Shown here one piece after another: positions 6,723-14,998 of a DNA stretch of 18,457 nt. The DNA is from an uncultured Kiloniellales bacterium. GTDB taxonomy: Bacteria; Pseudomonadota; Alphaproteobacteria; Kiloniellales; JAKSDN01. The stretch is from positions 1 through 18,457 of the forward strand of contig CAMYMY010000036.1 of assembly GCA_947259625.1 (NCBI GenBank), read 5' to 3'. Every line of letters starts with the position of its first letter. The first letter of the stretch is position 1. Under the pieces are notes generated by a model. The model had not been told where the DNA came from. It made no database searches and saw only the letters and a list, made by a program, of their open reading frames with translations. The position numbers and the translations under genes are program-made.

Positions 6723-7724
6723 ATGCTCGACCATGCGACCCTGGCCGCCGGCCTAGAAGGCAAGCGCGTGGCCTTTCGGAGCATCCCGGTGGTCGACCTG
6801 GCTCCGCTGCTGTCGGGGACGGACAAGACGGTGGTCGCCGAGGCGGTCGGGCGGGCTTGCCGCGAGGTCGGCTTCCTCTACATCGCTGGCCACGGCGTCC
6901 CCGAGTCGCTGATCGAGCGGACCTTCGCCGAGGTGCGGCGCTTCTTTGCCCTGCCCCAGGCGCGCAAGATGGTGGTGCACATGCGCAACTCGCCCTGCCA
7001 CCGCGGCTATTATCCGCTGTTCGAGGAGAATACCGACCCGGATCTGACGGCCGACCTGAAGGAAGGCTTCGACATCGCCCTGGAGTTGGGCCCGGACGAC
7101 CCGGACGTGGCCGCCGGAAAGCCGCTGCATGGCCCGAACCAATGGCCCGAGGGCCTGCCGGGCTTCCGCAAGGCACTCGAAGACTACTACGCCGCCATGC
7201 GCCGCCTTTCGCGCCAGCTGCTGCGCGCCTTCGCGCTCGGCCTCGAGGTTCCCGAGGACTTCTTCGAGGACAAGGTGGACAAGCCGCTGGCCCAGCTGCG
7301 CACGCTGCACTACCCGCCTCAGGCCGGCCACATCGAGGCGGAGACCCTGGGCTGCGGCGCGCACACCGACTACGGCTGCCTCACGATCCTGGCGCAGGGC
7401 GACGTCGGCGGCCTGCAGCTCTGCAACTCGGCCGGCGAGTGGATTGCCGCGCCACCCATACCGGGCACCTTCGTGGTCAACATCGGCGACCAGATGGCGC
7501 ATTGGACCAACGGGCTGTTCGCCGCGACCCGGCACCGGGTGATCAACACCTCGGGCAAGGAGCGCTACTCCCTGCCGTTCTTCTTCGACCCGAACTACGA
7601 TACCGTCGTCGAGTGCCTGGAGACCTGCCGGGACGCCGACCACCCGCCGAAATACCCGCCCGTCAAGGCGGGCGAGTACCTCGTCGGGCGATTCAACGCG
7701 ACTTATAACTACCGAAAGGGCTGA
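6723..7724 (+). CDS. Isopenicillin N synthase-like 2OG/Fe(II) oxygenase
   Basis: This 333-residue protein is a non-haem iron oxygenase of the plant/isopenicillin N synthase type, with the DIOX_N domain first (IPVVDLAPL, then REVGFLYIAGHGVP) and the jelly-roll 2OG-FeII_Oxy domain second. Iron ligands are His214 and Asp216 (HTDYG) and His271 (RHRVIN); Arg281 and Ser283 (RYS) form the usual 2-oxoglutarate carboxylate clamp, so it is probably 2OG-dependent. A GGGGAGGA lies about 8 nt before the ATG. It starts 100 bp after hpt, on the same strand. Bacterial members of this group have mostly unassigned substrates, and none can be named here. Confidence 0.9.
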   Translation: MLDHATLAAGLEGKRVAFRSIPVVDLAPLLSGTDKTVVAEAVGRACREVGFLYIAGHGVPESLIERTFAEVRRFFALPQARKMVVHMRNSPCHRGYYPLFEENTDPDLTADLKEGFDIALELGPDDPDVAAGKPLHGPNQWPEGLPGFRKALEDYYAAMRRLSRQLLRAFALGLEVPEDFFEDKVDKPLAQLRTLHYPPQAGHIEAETLGCGAHTDYGCLTILAQGDVGGLQLCNSAGEWIAAPPIPGTFVVNIGDQMAHWTNGLFAATRHRVINTSGKERYSLPFFFDPNYDTVVECLETCRDADHPPKYPPVKAGEYLVGRFNATYNYRKG

Positions 7725-7792
7725 GTATGGCGGCGCGATCCGGCAGTCGGGTGACCGTTGTCGAGCGGCCGGCGGCTGGCTAGCATGAGGCG

Positions 7793-8461
7793 ATGACCGA
7801 TTTCCGATCCATACTCGAGGCTGCCCGGGCGCGTGCCGGCGGGGCGGACGCGCTCGAGAAAGGCCTGCCGGTTCCCGAGACGGACGAGGCCCTGCGCGGC
7901 CGGGGCGACGACCGCTATCTCTCGCTGATGTCGCTCCGGGTGTTCCGGGCGGGCCTCAAGCACAGCATGGTGGACGCCAAGTGGCCGGCCTTCGAGGAGG
8001 CCTTTTTTGGTTTCGAGCCGCGGCGCGTGCGGGCCATGAGCGACGAGGCCATGGAGCGGCTGCTCGGCGACAAGCGGCTCATCCGCCACGGCCGCAAGAT
8101 AATGGCCGTCAGGAACAACGCGGCCGCCATCTGTGCGCTCGCCGAGGAAACCGGCGGCTTCGGCGCCTACCTTGCCGACTGGCCCGCGAGCCGGATCGTC
8201 GCACTCTGGGACGACCTCGCGAAGCGGTTTTCCCAGATGGGCGGGAATTCAGGCCCGCGTTTCCTGCGCATGGTCGGCAAGGACACCTTCGTCCTCACCG
8301 ACGACGTGGTGCGCGCGCTGAACCATTGGGGCGCCGTCGAAGGGACGCCCAAGGGCAAGGCCGCGCGGGCGCGTGTGCAGGAGGCCTTCAACCGCTGGGC
8401 CGGTGAGGCCGGCCGGCCGCTCTGCCAGATCAGTATGATCCTGGCGCGCTCGGTGGATTGA
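7793..8461 (+). CDS. Tag-like DNA-3-methyladenine glycosylase I family protein
   Basis: This 222-residue helix-hairpin-helix protein of the Tag (COG2818) family has LMSLRVFRAGLKHSMVDAKWPAFEEAFFGFEPRRV (about residues 45-79) followed by LIRHGRKIMAVRNNA, which match the Tag core. It lacks the N-terminal Cys and YHDxEWG segment and the C-terminal His/Cys pair that make up the Tag zinc site. Positions equivalent to the base-binding Glu and Trp of E. coli Tag appear as Arg and His. It therefore belongs to a divergent, probably zinc-free branch, and removal of 3-methyladenine cannot be assumed. An AGG lies close upstream of the ATG. It follows the oxygenase gene by 68 bp and may be cotranscribed. 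Confidence 0.75.
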   Translation: MTDFRSILEAARARAGGADALEKGLPVPETDEALRGRGDDRYLSLMSLRVFRAGLKHSMVDAKWPAFEEAFFGFEPRRVRAMSDEAMERLLGDKRLIRHGRKIMAVRNNAAAICALAEETGGFGAYLADWPASRIVALWDDLAKRFSQMGGNSGPRFLRMVGKDTFVLTDDVVRALNHWGAVEGTPKGKAARARVQEAFNRWAGEAGRPLCQISMILARSVD

Positions 8462-8500
8462 GCGAGACGGGTCGAGGTCCGGCGCCCCGCGGACGCGGCG

Positions 8501-8935
8501 TCAACTGCGCCCGACGATGAAGTCGCGCAGCACGTGGGTCTCGGTCTCCAGCTCCTCCAGCCGGTTCTTGACCACGTCGCCGATGCTGATGATGCCGCAC
8601 AGCTTGCCGTCCGAGACGACCGGCATGTGTCGGAAGCGGTGGCTGGTCATCTCGGACATGATGTCCTCGACCTTGTCGTCCGGCGCACAGGTCTTCACCG
8701 AGCTGGTCATCAACTCGGACACCTTCATCGAGAGCAGGTCCGCGCCGTGCTCGGGAAGACCGCGTACGATATCACGCTCGGAAATAATGCCGTCGACCGC
8801 GTCGTCGCCCGCGCTCACCACGAGGGCGCCGACGCGCTCGACCTTGAGTCTGTGAACCACGGTGTCGATGGTCGCATCCGGCCGGGTTGTCGCTACCTCA
8901 CCTCCCTTTTGGGCGATCATGTCGCGAACCTTCAT
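8501..8935 (-). CDS. Two-CBS-domain protein
   Basis: This 144-residue protein consists almost wholly of a CBS pair (Bateman module): the first CBS domain covers about residues 5-60 (DGIISERDIVRGL), the second about 73-130 (RHMPVVSDGKLCGIISIGDVVKNRL). Such stand-alone modules usually bind adenosine nucleotides and sense energy or redox state. The C-terminal helix ends in a polar tail with no extra domain. A GGGGAGAAA lies upstream of the ATG. It faces the glycosylase gene and sits 258 bp downstream of nnrS on the same strand. The target protein is unknown. Confidence 0.92.
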   Translation of the reverse strand: MKVRDMIAQKGGEVATTRPDATIDTVVHRLKVERVGALVVSAGDDAVDGIISERDIVRGLPEHGADLLSMKVSELMTSSVKTCAPDDKVEDIMSEMTSHRFRHMPVVSDGKLCGIISIGDVVKNRLEELETETHVLRDFIVGRS

Positions 8936-9193
8936 GACAAGCTTTCTCCCCTGTGGGCCGGGCCCGATACGAAGCGATCAAATCGCCCCTCTGCCCGGCG
9001 GCCACTATTATTGTTGCGAGCTAAAGCGGCAGTATAAAGCCATTTCGCCCGGCGCCGTAAGTCCCGATTCTGGGGAGATCAAACTCCCGACAGCGCAAAC
9101 GCCGGCAAGGAAGTCCCATCTGAGCCCCGAAGAGCCTCCATGGTCCCGCGCGAGGCGAAAGGGATCGACGGAGAGACGCAAGCACATTCGGTA

Positions 9194-10387
9194 TTATTGT
9201 CGGGCGGGCCATCCTAAGAGGAGAGGGCCGTAGATCGCCACGAAAAGGCCGAAAGCGGCGATCCAACAAAGCCCAGCCAGAACGACCACGGCCATTTCAA
9301 CATCCGCGACAAGCGGCGAGACCACACGGAGAAAGCCAGAGGCGGTGACGAAGACGTAGATCGCCGTGGTCCAGGATCCGGCGGTCAGCGTGCGCCCGGT
9401 ATGGCCCAAGGTGGCGCGGGTCATCACGGCGAGCGTCATGGTTCCCACCGCCCCGGCCGTGAGCGCGTGAATCGCCGCGGTTTGCGGCAAGGCCGATGTC
9501 AGCAGCGATACCGCCAACAATGCGAAACCGGCGGCGATCCAGCCGTAGCCGAGATGCAGAACCCAGACCAGCGGCTCGGCGAGGGTCTTGTGGCCGCGCC
9601 AACGCGCCAGGCGCAGCCCGTTGGCCAGGGCGGCGAACAGGACGACGACGCCGGTCACGCCACCCTCCGGCAAGAAGGTCCAGCACAGAGCCGCCGCGAG
9701 CGAAGCCGCCAGGGCCAGTCGGTCCAGCCGGCCGAAGGGGCTTGGAAAGACCGCCTCTCCCCCCTTCGCGAGCCAGTTGCGCGTGAAGCTGGGAACGATG
9801 CGCCCGCCGATCAACGTGACCAGAAGCAGAATATCGGTGATTGCAAGGCGATATCCGAGGTCCGCCGTTTCTGCGAGACCCAGATACTCCAGATGGATCA
9901 ACAAATTGCTGACCACCAGAACGCCGACCAAGCCGGCGACGATCAGATTGCGCCAGTTCCGCCCCGCCAGGATCTCGCGCAGAATGGTCGCCCAGAGCAC
10001 CAGGAGAAAGGCGAGGTCGACGGCCGCGACCGCCTCGAAGCCGATCCACGCGGAGGCGGCAACCGCCAGCCGCCCGGCGGCCCAGAGAGCGACCAGAAAG
10101 GCCAAGCGAGAACCGCGGACCGGCAGCCGCCCGGTCCAGTTCGGGATCGCGGTCAACAGGAATCCGGCGATCGCCGCCGCGCCATATCCGAACAGCATCT
10201 CATGCGCATGCCAGTCGATCGGACCGAGAGCGCTGGGCAGGGCGAAGACGCCCGCGATCATGGCCAGCCACAAGACGACAGCCAAGGCTGCCCAGAGGCC
10301 GGCCACCAGGAAGAAGGGACGGAACCCCCGCTCCAGGATCGCGGGCCCCGCGTATCTTCGCGATCCGGAGGCGGAAGAGTTGCTCAA
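9194..10387 (-). CDS. nnrS: NnrS family haem/copper membrane protein
   Basis: This 397-residue integral membrane protein has about 12 hydrophobic segments. The family signature is present: ILERGFRPFFLVAG at the N terminus, WHAHEMLFGYG with His60 and His62, AIPNWTGR, GGRIVPSFTRNWL and MTRATLGHTGR, which match the conserved histidine- and arginine-rich loops of NnrS. NnrS proteins are linked to resistance to nitric oxide stress, often next to denitrification genes; none are visible here. The start appears to be a TTG (10387): an in-frame TGA lies about 50 bp upstream and there is no ATG or GTG between, with AAGAAAGAA upstream as a weak ribosome binding site. I saw no clear FNR-type box. Confidence 0.9.
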   Translation of the reverse strand: MSNSSASGSRRYAGPAILERGFRPFFLVAGLWAALAVVLWLAMIAGVFALPSALGPIDWHAHEMLFGYGAAAIAGFLLTAIPNWTGRLPVRGSRLAFLVALWAAGRLAVAASAWIGFEAVAAVDLAFLLVLWATILREILAGRNWRNLIVAGLVGVLVVSNLLIHLEYLGLAETADLGYRLAITDILLLVTLIGGRIVPSFTRNWLAKGGEAVFPSPFGRLDRLALAASLAAALCWTFLPEGGVTGVVVLFAALANGLRLARWRGHKTLAEPLVWVLHLGYGWIAAGFALLAVSLLTSALPQTAAIHALTAGAVGTMTLAVMTRATLGHTGRTLTAGSWTTAIYVFVTASGFLRVVSPLVADVEMAVVVLAGLCWIAAFGLFVAIYGPLLLGWPARQ

Positions 10388-10581
10388 GGTAACCAGTTCT
10401 TTCTTGTATTTCAGGCAGTGTATCCCCGGTGCCGGTCACTGCGAAACACCGAAAAACAGTTGCTTCGGCGGACCAAAGACGCTATCCGGCGCGCGACTTC
10501 CCCCGGCGCATCTCCCGGCCGCGGGCCTGCCTTGGAGCGGTTGCGCTCGGGCGACTACGTCTGATATCGGATAGCCGAGCG

Positions 10582-12405
10582 ATGCCCCGAAACCATAGCC
10601 CCACGACCGCACAACAGCCCTTGAACCTCGTGGTGGTCGGCCACGCCGGTTCCGGAAAGTCCGCCCTCATCGGTCGCCTGCTCCACGACACCGGATCCCC
10701 CCCGCCCGACAAACAGCAGGACGGGGCGGCCCTCGAGGTCTCGCGGGTCAGCTTCAGGACAGGGTCACGGGACTGCACGGTGATCGATGCTTCGAGTCCG
10801 CGCGAGTTCCTGCCCACCATGGTGGGCGGCGTGGACTGCGCGGATGCCGCGATTCTGATCGTCGACGCCGCCGAGGGCGTGTCCGAGCTATCGCGCCGGC
10901 AGGCCTATTTGCTGCACCTGCTCGGTATTCGCCAGGTCGCTGTCGTGATCAACAAGATGGACCTTGTTGCCTTCGGCCAGGATCGCTTCGCCGAGGTGTC
11001 CAGCGAATTGTCACAGTGCTTGTCCGAGATCGGGATCGCCCCGGCCCTCGTCGTGCCGGTTTCGGCCCGCGACGGAGACAATATCGCCCGGCGATCGAAG
11101 AACATGGCCTGGTATGGCGGGCCAAGCGTGCTGGAGGCATTGGAGCGTTTCCAGAGCGTGACCTTGTTCGTGGACCAGCCGCTCAGATTGCCGATCCAGG
11201 ACGTCGGCGAATTGGAAGGGCGCCGGCTCCTGACCGGGCGCATCGAGACCGGGGTGCTACGAGTCGGTGATGCGCTCCTGCTCTCTCCCTCCAACAAGAT
11301 CGCACATGCCCACTCGATCAAGGTCTCGAGTGCCGAAGATTCGGTCGCCACGGCGCGGGCCGGCGACTCCGTCGGCGTCATCCTGGACGAGAAGATCTAT
11401 GTCGAAGCTGGCGAAATGGCGAGCCACGAGGAAAACCCGCCGCAATTGACGACCGTTTTCCGGGCCAGCTTGGTCTGGAACGGTGCCGAGCCGCTGGAGG
11501 CGGGCAAGACCTACACGCTGCAACTGGCCACACAAGAGGCCCGGGTCGCGGTGCAGTCGATAGAGCACGTTTTCGAAATGGATACGCTGGCCGAGCGGGT
11601 CGATGGGACGGTCGACAGCGACAGCTTCGCCGAGGTGATCCTGCGCGGCCGTCAGATCCTGGCGGTCGACGAGTTCCGGGTGATCGCCCGGACCGGTCGC
11701 TTCGCTTTGATCGATGGCGATCAGAGAGTTGCCGACGGCCTCGTCTCCATGGAAGGCTATCCGGACCAGCGCGAAGCGTTGACGATCAAATCGACCAACA
11801 TCACCAGCGTAGAGCACCGGGTCACCGCGAAAAGCCGGCTCCAGCGCAACGGGCACGGCGGCGGTGTGCTTTGGTTAACCGGGCTGTCGGGCGCGGGCAA
11901 GTCGACGCTTGCAATGGCGGTCGAACAGCACCTGTTCAGAAAGGGGTTCCACGTTTACGTGCTGGACGGCGACAACGTACGGCGAGGGCTCAATGCCAAC
12001 CTCGGGTTCTCGCCGATGGACCGGGCGGAGAATATTCGGCGAATAGGCGAGGTCGCGGCGCTCTTTGCCGATTCCGGCATCATCTGCGTCAGCGCGTTCA
12101 TTTCGCCTTATCAGAGCGACCGCGACCGGGCGCGTGCTGCCGCCGGCGATGACTTCCACGAGATCTATATCAAGGCGGACCTCGAGACTTGCGAGCAACG
12201 CGATCCCAAGGGCCTCTATCGCAAGGCGCGCGCGGGCGAGATCCAGGACTTCACGGGCATTTCCGCCCCCTACGAGGAACCCGTGACGCCGGAACTCTGC
12301 GTCGATACGGCAAACCATACGATCGACGAATGCGTGCAGCATATCGTCGACTATGTGAACCGGGTCTTTGCTCTCAAGCCCACAGCAGGTGACAGAGACG
12401 ACTGA
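10582..12405 (+). CDS. CysN-CysC fusion with degenerate GTPase domain; APS kinase
   Basis: This 607-residue fusion has an EF-Tu-like GTPase part first (about 13-400) and an adenylyl-sulfate (APS) kinase last (about 428-600). The kinase looks complete: Walker A GLSGAGKST (434-442), DGDNVRRGLN, SAFISPY and the RDPKGLYRKARAGEI...FTGISAPYE block; it should turn APS into PAPS. The GTPase keeps G1 (GHAGSGKS, 20-27), NKMD (124-127) and SAR (161-163), but about 30 residues holding switch I (the E-QGITID segment) are missing and the DTPGH/DAPGH G3 motif reads DASSP. GTP hydrolysis is therefore doubtful. The ATG at 10582 was chosen because the CysN homology begins just after it. No cysD is present nearby, so ATP sulfurylase activity cannot be assumed. 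A role in PAPS supply for sulfation is possible. Confidence 0.85.
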   Translation: MPRNHSPTTAQQPLNLVVVGHAGSGKSALIGRLLHDTGSPPPDKQQDGAALEVSRVSFRTGSRDCTVIDASSPREFLPTMVGGVDCADAAILIVDAAEGVSELSRRQAYLLHLLGIRQVAVVINKMDLVAFGQDRFAEVSSELSQCLSEIGIAPALVVPVSARDGDNIARRSKNMAWYGGPSVLEALERFQSVTLFVDQPLRLPIQDVGELEGRRLLTGRIETGVLRVGDALLLSPSNKIAHAHSIKVSSAEDSVATARAGDSVGVILDEKIYVEAGEMASHEENPPQLTTVFRASLVWNGAEPLEAGKTYTLQLATQEARVAVQSIEHVFEMDTLAERVDGTVDSDSFAEVILRGRQILAVDEFRVIARTGRFALIDGDQRVADGLVSMEGYPDQREALTIKSTNITSVEHRVTAKSRLQRNGHGGGVLWLTGLSGAGKSTLAMAVEQHLFRKGFHVYVLDGDNVRRGLNANLGFSPMDRAENIRRIGEVAALFADSGIICVSAFISPYQSDRDRARAAAGDDFHEIYIKADLETCEQRDPKGLYRKARAGEIQDFTGISAPYEEPVTPELCVDTANHTIDECVQHIVDYVNRVFALKPTAGDRDD

Positions 12406-12840
12406 ACAGGCGCCAAGTGGTCGGGCGCCCGGCCGTGTCAAAAATGGGGCCGCAACTGAGGCTTTCAGATTAATGAATTCTTATAACTATCCCACTTTAC
12501 TGGAATCTCGATCGGCATGAGGAGAAAGTCTGCGTTATTTGAAGCGTTTGCATCTTAGTTAACGCTTGCCCGGGTTATCAGTGCTGGCTAGGTTTCTGGA
12601 CGAACGAAAAAGCAGTTGGGCTCGGTGTTCTCCAGGGGATCCACCGGGTACCGAAAAGAGCAAAGCTTGCTAGTGCAGGGGTTCCAGTTACCGGAAGGCG
12701 TGACAAAGGTGCGGAAAGGTGCCGTCGGCCCCGAGCCGATTCAAGTCCGATCGAAATCGCCTGCCCTTGTGCCGCCTCCGGGCCGGCATCCGCCGTTTGG
12801 CGCTGGGCAAGATGAAGGTTGTTGAGAGAGGACAGACTCG
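12406..12840. other. 435-bp gene-free region upstream of the M23 gene
   Basis: No convincing gene or RNA is visible. The left part (about 12465-12570) is clearly more AT-rich than its surroundings. It holds a 7-bp inverted repeat and a weak promoter-like pair, listed separately, and a CtrA-like TTAA-N7-TTAT at 12470-12484. The right part (about 12600-12800) is GC-rich and unstructured to the eye. Confidence 0.5.
12542..12594 (+). promoter_or_regulatory. Inverted repeat overlapping a weak promoter-like pair
   Basis: AAGCGTT (12542-12548) and AACGCTT (12561-12567) form perfect 7-bp arms around 12 nt. The right arm overlaps TTGCCC (12566-12571), a possible -35, followed after 17 bp by TAGGTT (12589-12594), a poor -10. 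This could be an operator-promoter for the M23-bactofilin genes, but the match is weak. Confidence 0.3.
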
Positions 12841-14454
12841 GTGGCAAATCTGAACGTGAAACAAAGAATTGCGGGATTTTCCGGGCGGCTCTTCATGGAT
12901 CGCGAGCTGTTTGTGCGCACCGATGGTCGGGTGCGCTATCTGCAGGTCTCGCGCCGGGTGCAAACTACGGCCGCCCTTACTTTGGTGCTGGCCATCGCCT
13001 GGGTCGCCTACTCCAGCTTTGGCGTCGTCTTCCACAACAGGATCGTCGCCGGCAAGGAAGCCGAGGTCGAGCAGCATCAGCTCGCATACCTGGACCTTCT
13101 GACCGAAGTCAGCGAATACCACGACCAATTCACCCGCATCACGCGCAACCTGGAAGACAACCAGACCTACCTGTTGTCGTTGTTGGGGCGCGGCGAGTTG
13201 AATGCCGAAGAATTGGCCGATGTGGAATGGCAGCTGAAGCAGTCGCAGACGGAACGCGCCCGGGTCGCGATCGCCCGCGATGGGCTGCGCCAGCGCCTCT
13301 CCGCGTTCGAATCCGAGCTCAACGACATGGCCGATGGCCGCCCCGCGCTTGAATCCAAGTTGGCCAAGGTGACCACGACTTTCGCGCCGGCAGAGTCCGA
13401 CACGATCGAGGTGGTCGAAGCCCGTGACCACCTCAGGCGCAGAGTGCACGAGATGGATAACGAGCTTGCCGAGGTAACGGATACGAACGGCGAGCTGGAA
13501 ACGACCGTGGCCAACCTTGGCCAGCAGCTGGAGCAGTCGAAGGCGGCCCGCGAGAACCTGGTGGGCGCCAAGTCGGCCCTCCGCAGGGCCGTTGCTCGCC
13601 TGGAGCAGCATCTGAGTCAGGCGCAGACCCGCGAGGCTTTCCTCGGCACTCAGATCGCATCGCTGGAGGGTGCGCTCGGAGAAGCAGGCGGACGCGGCGA
13701 CCGGCTGGAAAGCGAGCGTAGTGACTTGCAGACGCGAATCACCGGGCTTGAGCAGCGACTCGTCGATATGCGCGAAACCCAGCAGACGATGGTCAGCCGT
13801 CTGTCCGAGCGCACGGAACTCTCCATCGATACGTTCGAGCAGACCGTGGCCATGACCGGCCTAGACGTCAACAGGCTGCTGTCGGGTGCCCAAACGGCCG
13901 ACTTGGCCGAGGATCAAGGTGGGCCCTTCATTCCCGGCGACTATGTAGTCGAAGAAGATCCGATCCATAGCCTGCAGGCTTCGATCGCCTCGCTCGATTT
14001 GCAGATGGACCGCTGGGAGGGGCTGCAGGAGGTCGTGCGGACCCTGCCGCTGACCGCGCCTCTGGATCAGTTCCGTATTACCAGCACCTACGGATCGCGC
14101 CGGGACCCGGTCAATAGGCGCAAGTCCTCGCATCACGGTCTCGATCTCGCAGCACCGATGCGCACGCCAATCCTGAGCACCGCCCCGGGCAAGGTCGTCT
14201 ACGCCGGGTGGAAGGGGCGTTACGGCCGGGTGATCGTGATTGACCACGGTCATGGCATCCGCACCCGCTATGCGCATCTGCGCAAGATCCTGGTCAAGCT
14301 CGGGCAGGAAGTCGGCCACCGGGAGAAAATTGCCTTGCTTGGCAGTTCGGGTCGGAGCACCGGCCCGCACGTGCACTACGAGGTGCAGGTCTTCGGCAAG
14401 CCCGTCGACCCCATGAAATTTCTGAAGGCGGGCAAATACGTCTTCAAAAGCTAG
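12841..14454 (+). CDS. Membrane-anchored coiled-coil M23 (LytM) peptidoglycan peptidase
   Basis: This 537-residue protein has a short cytoplasmic N terminus, one transmembrane segment (about residues 42-64), a long periplasmic coiled coil (about 70-345, rich in Glu, Gln and Leu heptads) and a C-terminal M23/LytM domain (about 410-530). The zinc site is intact: His431 and Asp435 (HHGLD) and the HVH motif (His510, His512), plus His479 in RYAHL, so it should be an active DD-endopeptidase. The start is a GTG with GAGAGAGGA some 9 nt upstream. A bactofilin gene follows after 38 bp. M23 peptidases paired with bactofilins (LmdC in Hyphomonas, Csd1-CcmA in Helicobacter) localise cell-wall cutting for cell shape, and the same role is likely here. 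Confidence 0.93.
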   Translation: MANLNVKQRIAGFSGRLFMDRELFVRTDGRVRYLQVSRRVQTTAALTLVLAIAWVAYSSFGVVFHNRIVAGKEAEVEQHQLAYLDLLTEVSEYHDQFTRITRNLEDNQTYLLSLLGRGELNAEELADVEWQLKQSQTERARVAIARDGLRQRLSAFESELNDMADGRPALESKLAKVTTTFAPAESDTIEVVEARDHLRRRVHEMDNELAEVTDTNGELETTVANLGQQLEQSKAARENLVGAKSALRRAVARLEQHLSQAQTREAFLGTQIASLEGALGEAGGRGDRLESERSDLQTRITGLEQRLVDMRETQQTMVSRLSERTELSIDTFEQTVAMTGLDVNRLLSGAQTADLAEDQGGPFIPGDYVVEEDPIHSLQASIASLDLQMDRWEGLQEVVRTLPLTAPLDQFRITSTYGSRRDPVNRRKSSHHGLDLAAPMRTPILSTAPGKVVYAGWKGRYGRVIVIDHGHGIRTRYAHLRKILVKLGQEVGHREKIALLGSSGRSTGPHVHYEVQVFGKPVDPMKFLKAGKYVFKS

Positions 14455-14492
14455 ACCAGCACAGGTATGTCACAGAAAGGCAGGCAGGTAGC

Positions 14493-14966
14493 ATGTTTTC
14501 GAAACCCGAAGACCGGGACGCTGCGTTCTCGAACGGTAAAGGTAGTGGCGTGCCCTCTATTATCAGTGCCGACCTCAAAATCACCGGCGATCTGATCAGC
14601 GACGGCGACATTCAGCTGAACGGCATTCTGATCGGCGACGTCAAGAGCGACTCGCTCACCATCGGCGAGACTGCCCGTGTGGAGGGCAAGGTCTCGGCCA
14701 AGGAGCTTCGGGTATCCGGAGAGGTGGTCGGCGAGGTGACGGCGGGCAACGTCGCCCTGAGCAAGGGTGCCAGGGTCAACGGCGATATCGTCCACGAGAG
14801 TCTGGCTATCGAGCCGGGCGCCGACGTGGAAGGCCATATCCGACGCCAGGAGGCTCCCAGGCTCAAGGCCGTGGCCACGACCCCGCAGGATGTCTCGAGC
14901 GAGTCGAAAGCCAACGGTTCGGCCAAGCCGAGCACCAGCACCAAGCCGGAGCCTTCGCACGCCTGA
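14493..14966 (+). CDS. Bactofilin cytoskeletal protein
   Basis: This 157-residue bactofilin has a central right-handed beta-helix domain (about residues 22-115) recognisable from ISADLKITGDLISDGDIQLNG and regularly spaced short Gly/Val repeats. The N terminus MFSKPEDR resembles the MFSK membrane-targeting peptide of Caulobacter BacA, and the C-terminal tail is disordered and rich in Ser, Pro and Lys. It forms nucleotide-free filaments on the inner membrane that recruit cell-wall enzymes. It sits 38 bp behind the M23 peptidase, its likely partner, with AGGCAGG before the ATG. Symbols bacA or ccmA are used for relatives. Confidence 0.94.
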   Translation: MFSKPEDRDAAFSNGKGSGVPSIISADLKITGDLISDGDIQLNGILIGDVKSDSLTIGETARVEGKVSAKELRVSGEVVGEVTAGNVALSKGARVNGDIVHESLAIEPGADVEGHIRRQEAPRLKAVATTPQDVSSESKANGSAKPSTSTKPEPSHA

Positions 14967-14975
14967 TTTCCAGCT

Positions 14976-14998
14976 GCCGGGACCTAGAGTCACCCGGC
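14976..14998. terminator. Hairpin between converging bactofilin and dehydratase genes
   Basis: GCCGGG (14976-14981) and CCCGGC (14993-14998) are a perfect 6-bp inverted repeat around 11 nt, with inner GAC/GTC able to pair. It overlaps the stop of the dehydratase. No T-run follows in either direction, so a bidirectional terminator is only possible. Confidence 0.3.

Noticed and set aside
8477..8494. GTCCG/CGGAC inverted repeat between the converging glycosylase and CBS genes
   Set aside because: A 5-bp stem with an 8-nt loop and no T-run is common by chance in GC-rich DNA; too weak to call a terminator.
9073..9088. GGGAG-ATCAAA-CTCCC hairpin downstream of nnrS
   Set aside because: Five-bp stem, over 100 bp from the stop and without a T-run; I also saw no known riboswitch pattern in 8936-9193.
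12475..12668. GAATTC, GGATCC, GGTACC and AAGCTT sites close together, like a cloning polylinker
   Set aside because: They are spread over about 190 bp with natural-looking sequence between and no vector sequence; chance is the simplest explanation.
12736..12765. ATTCAAGTCC resembling a tRNA T-loop
   Set aside because: The flanking bases do not pair as a T-stem and no acceptor, D or anticodon arm could be found.
12616..12847. Short open frames on both strands in the 12406-12840 gap
   Set aside because: No ribosome binding site, no domain and low-complexity composition; not supported as genes.
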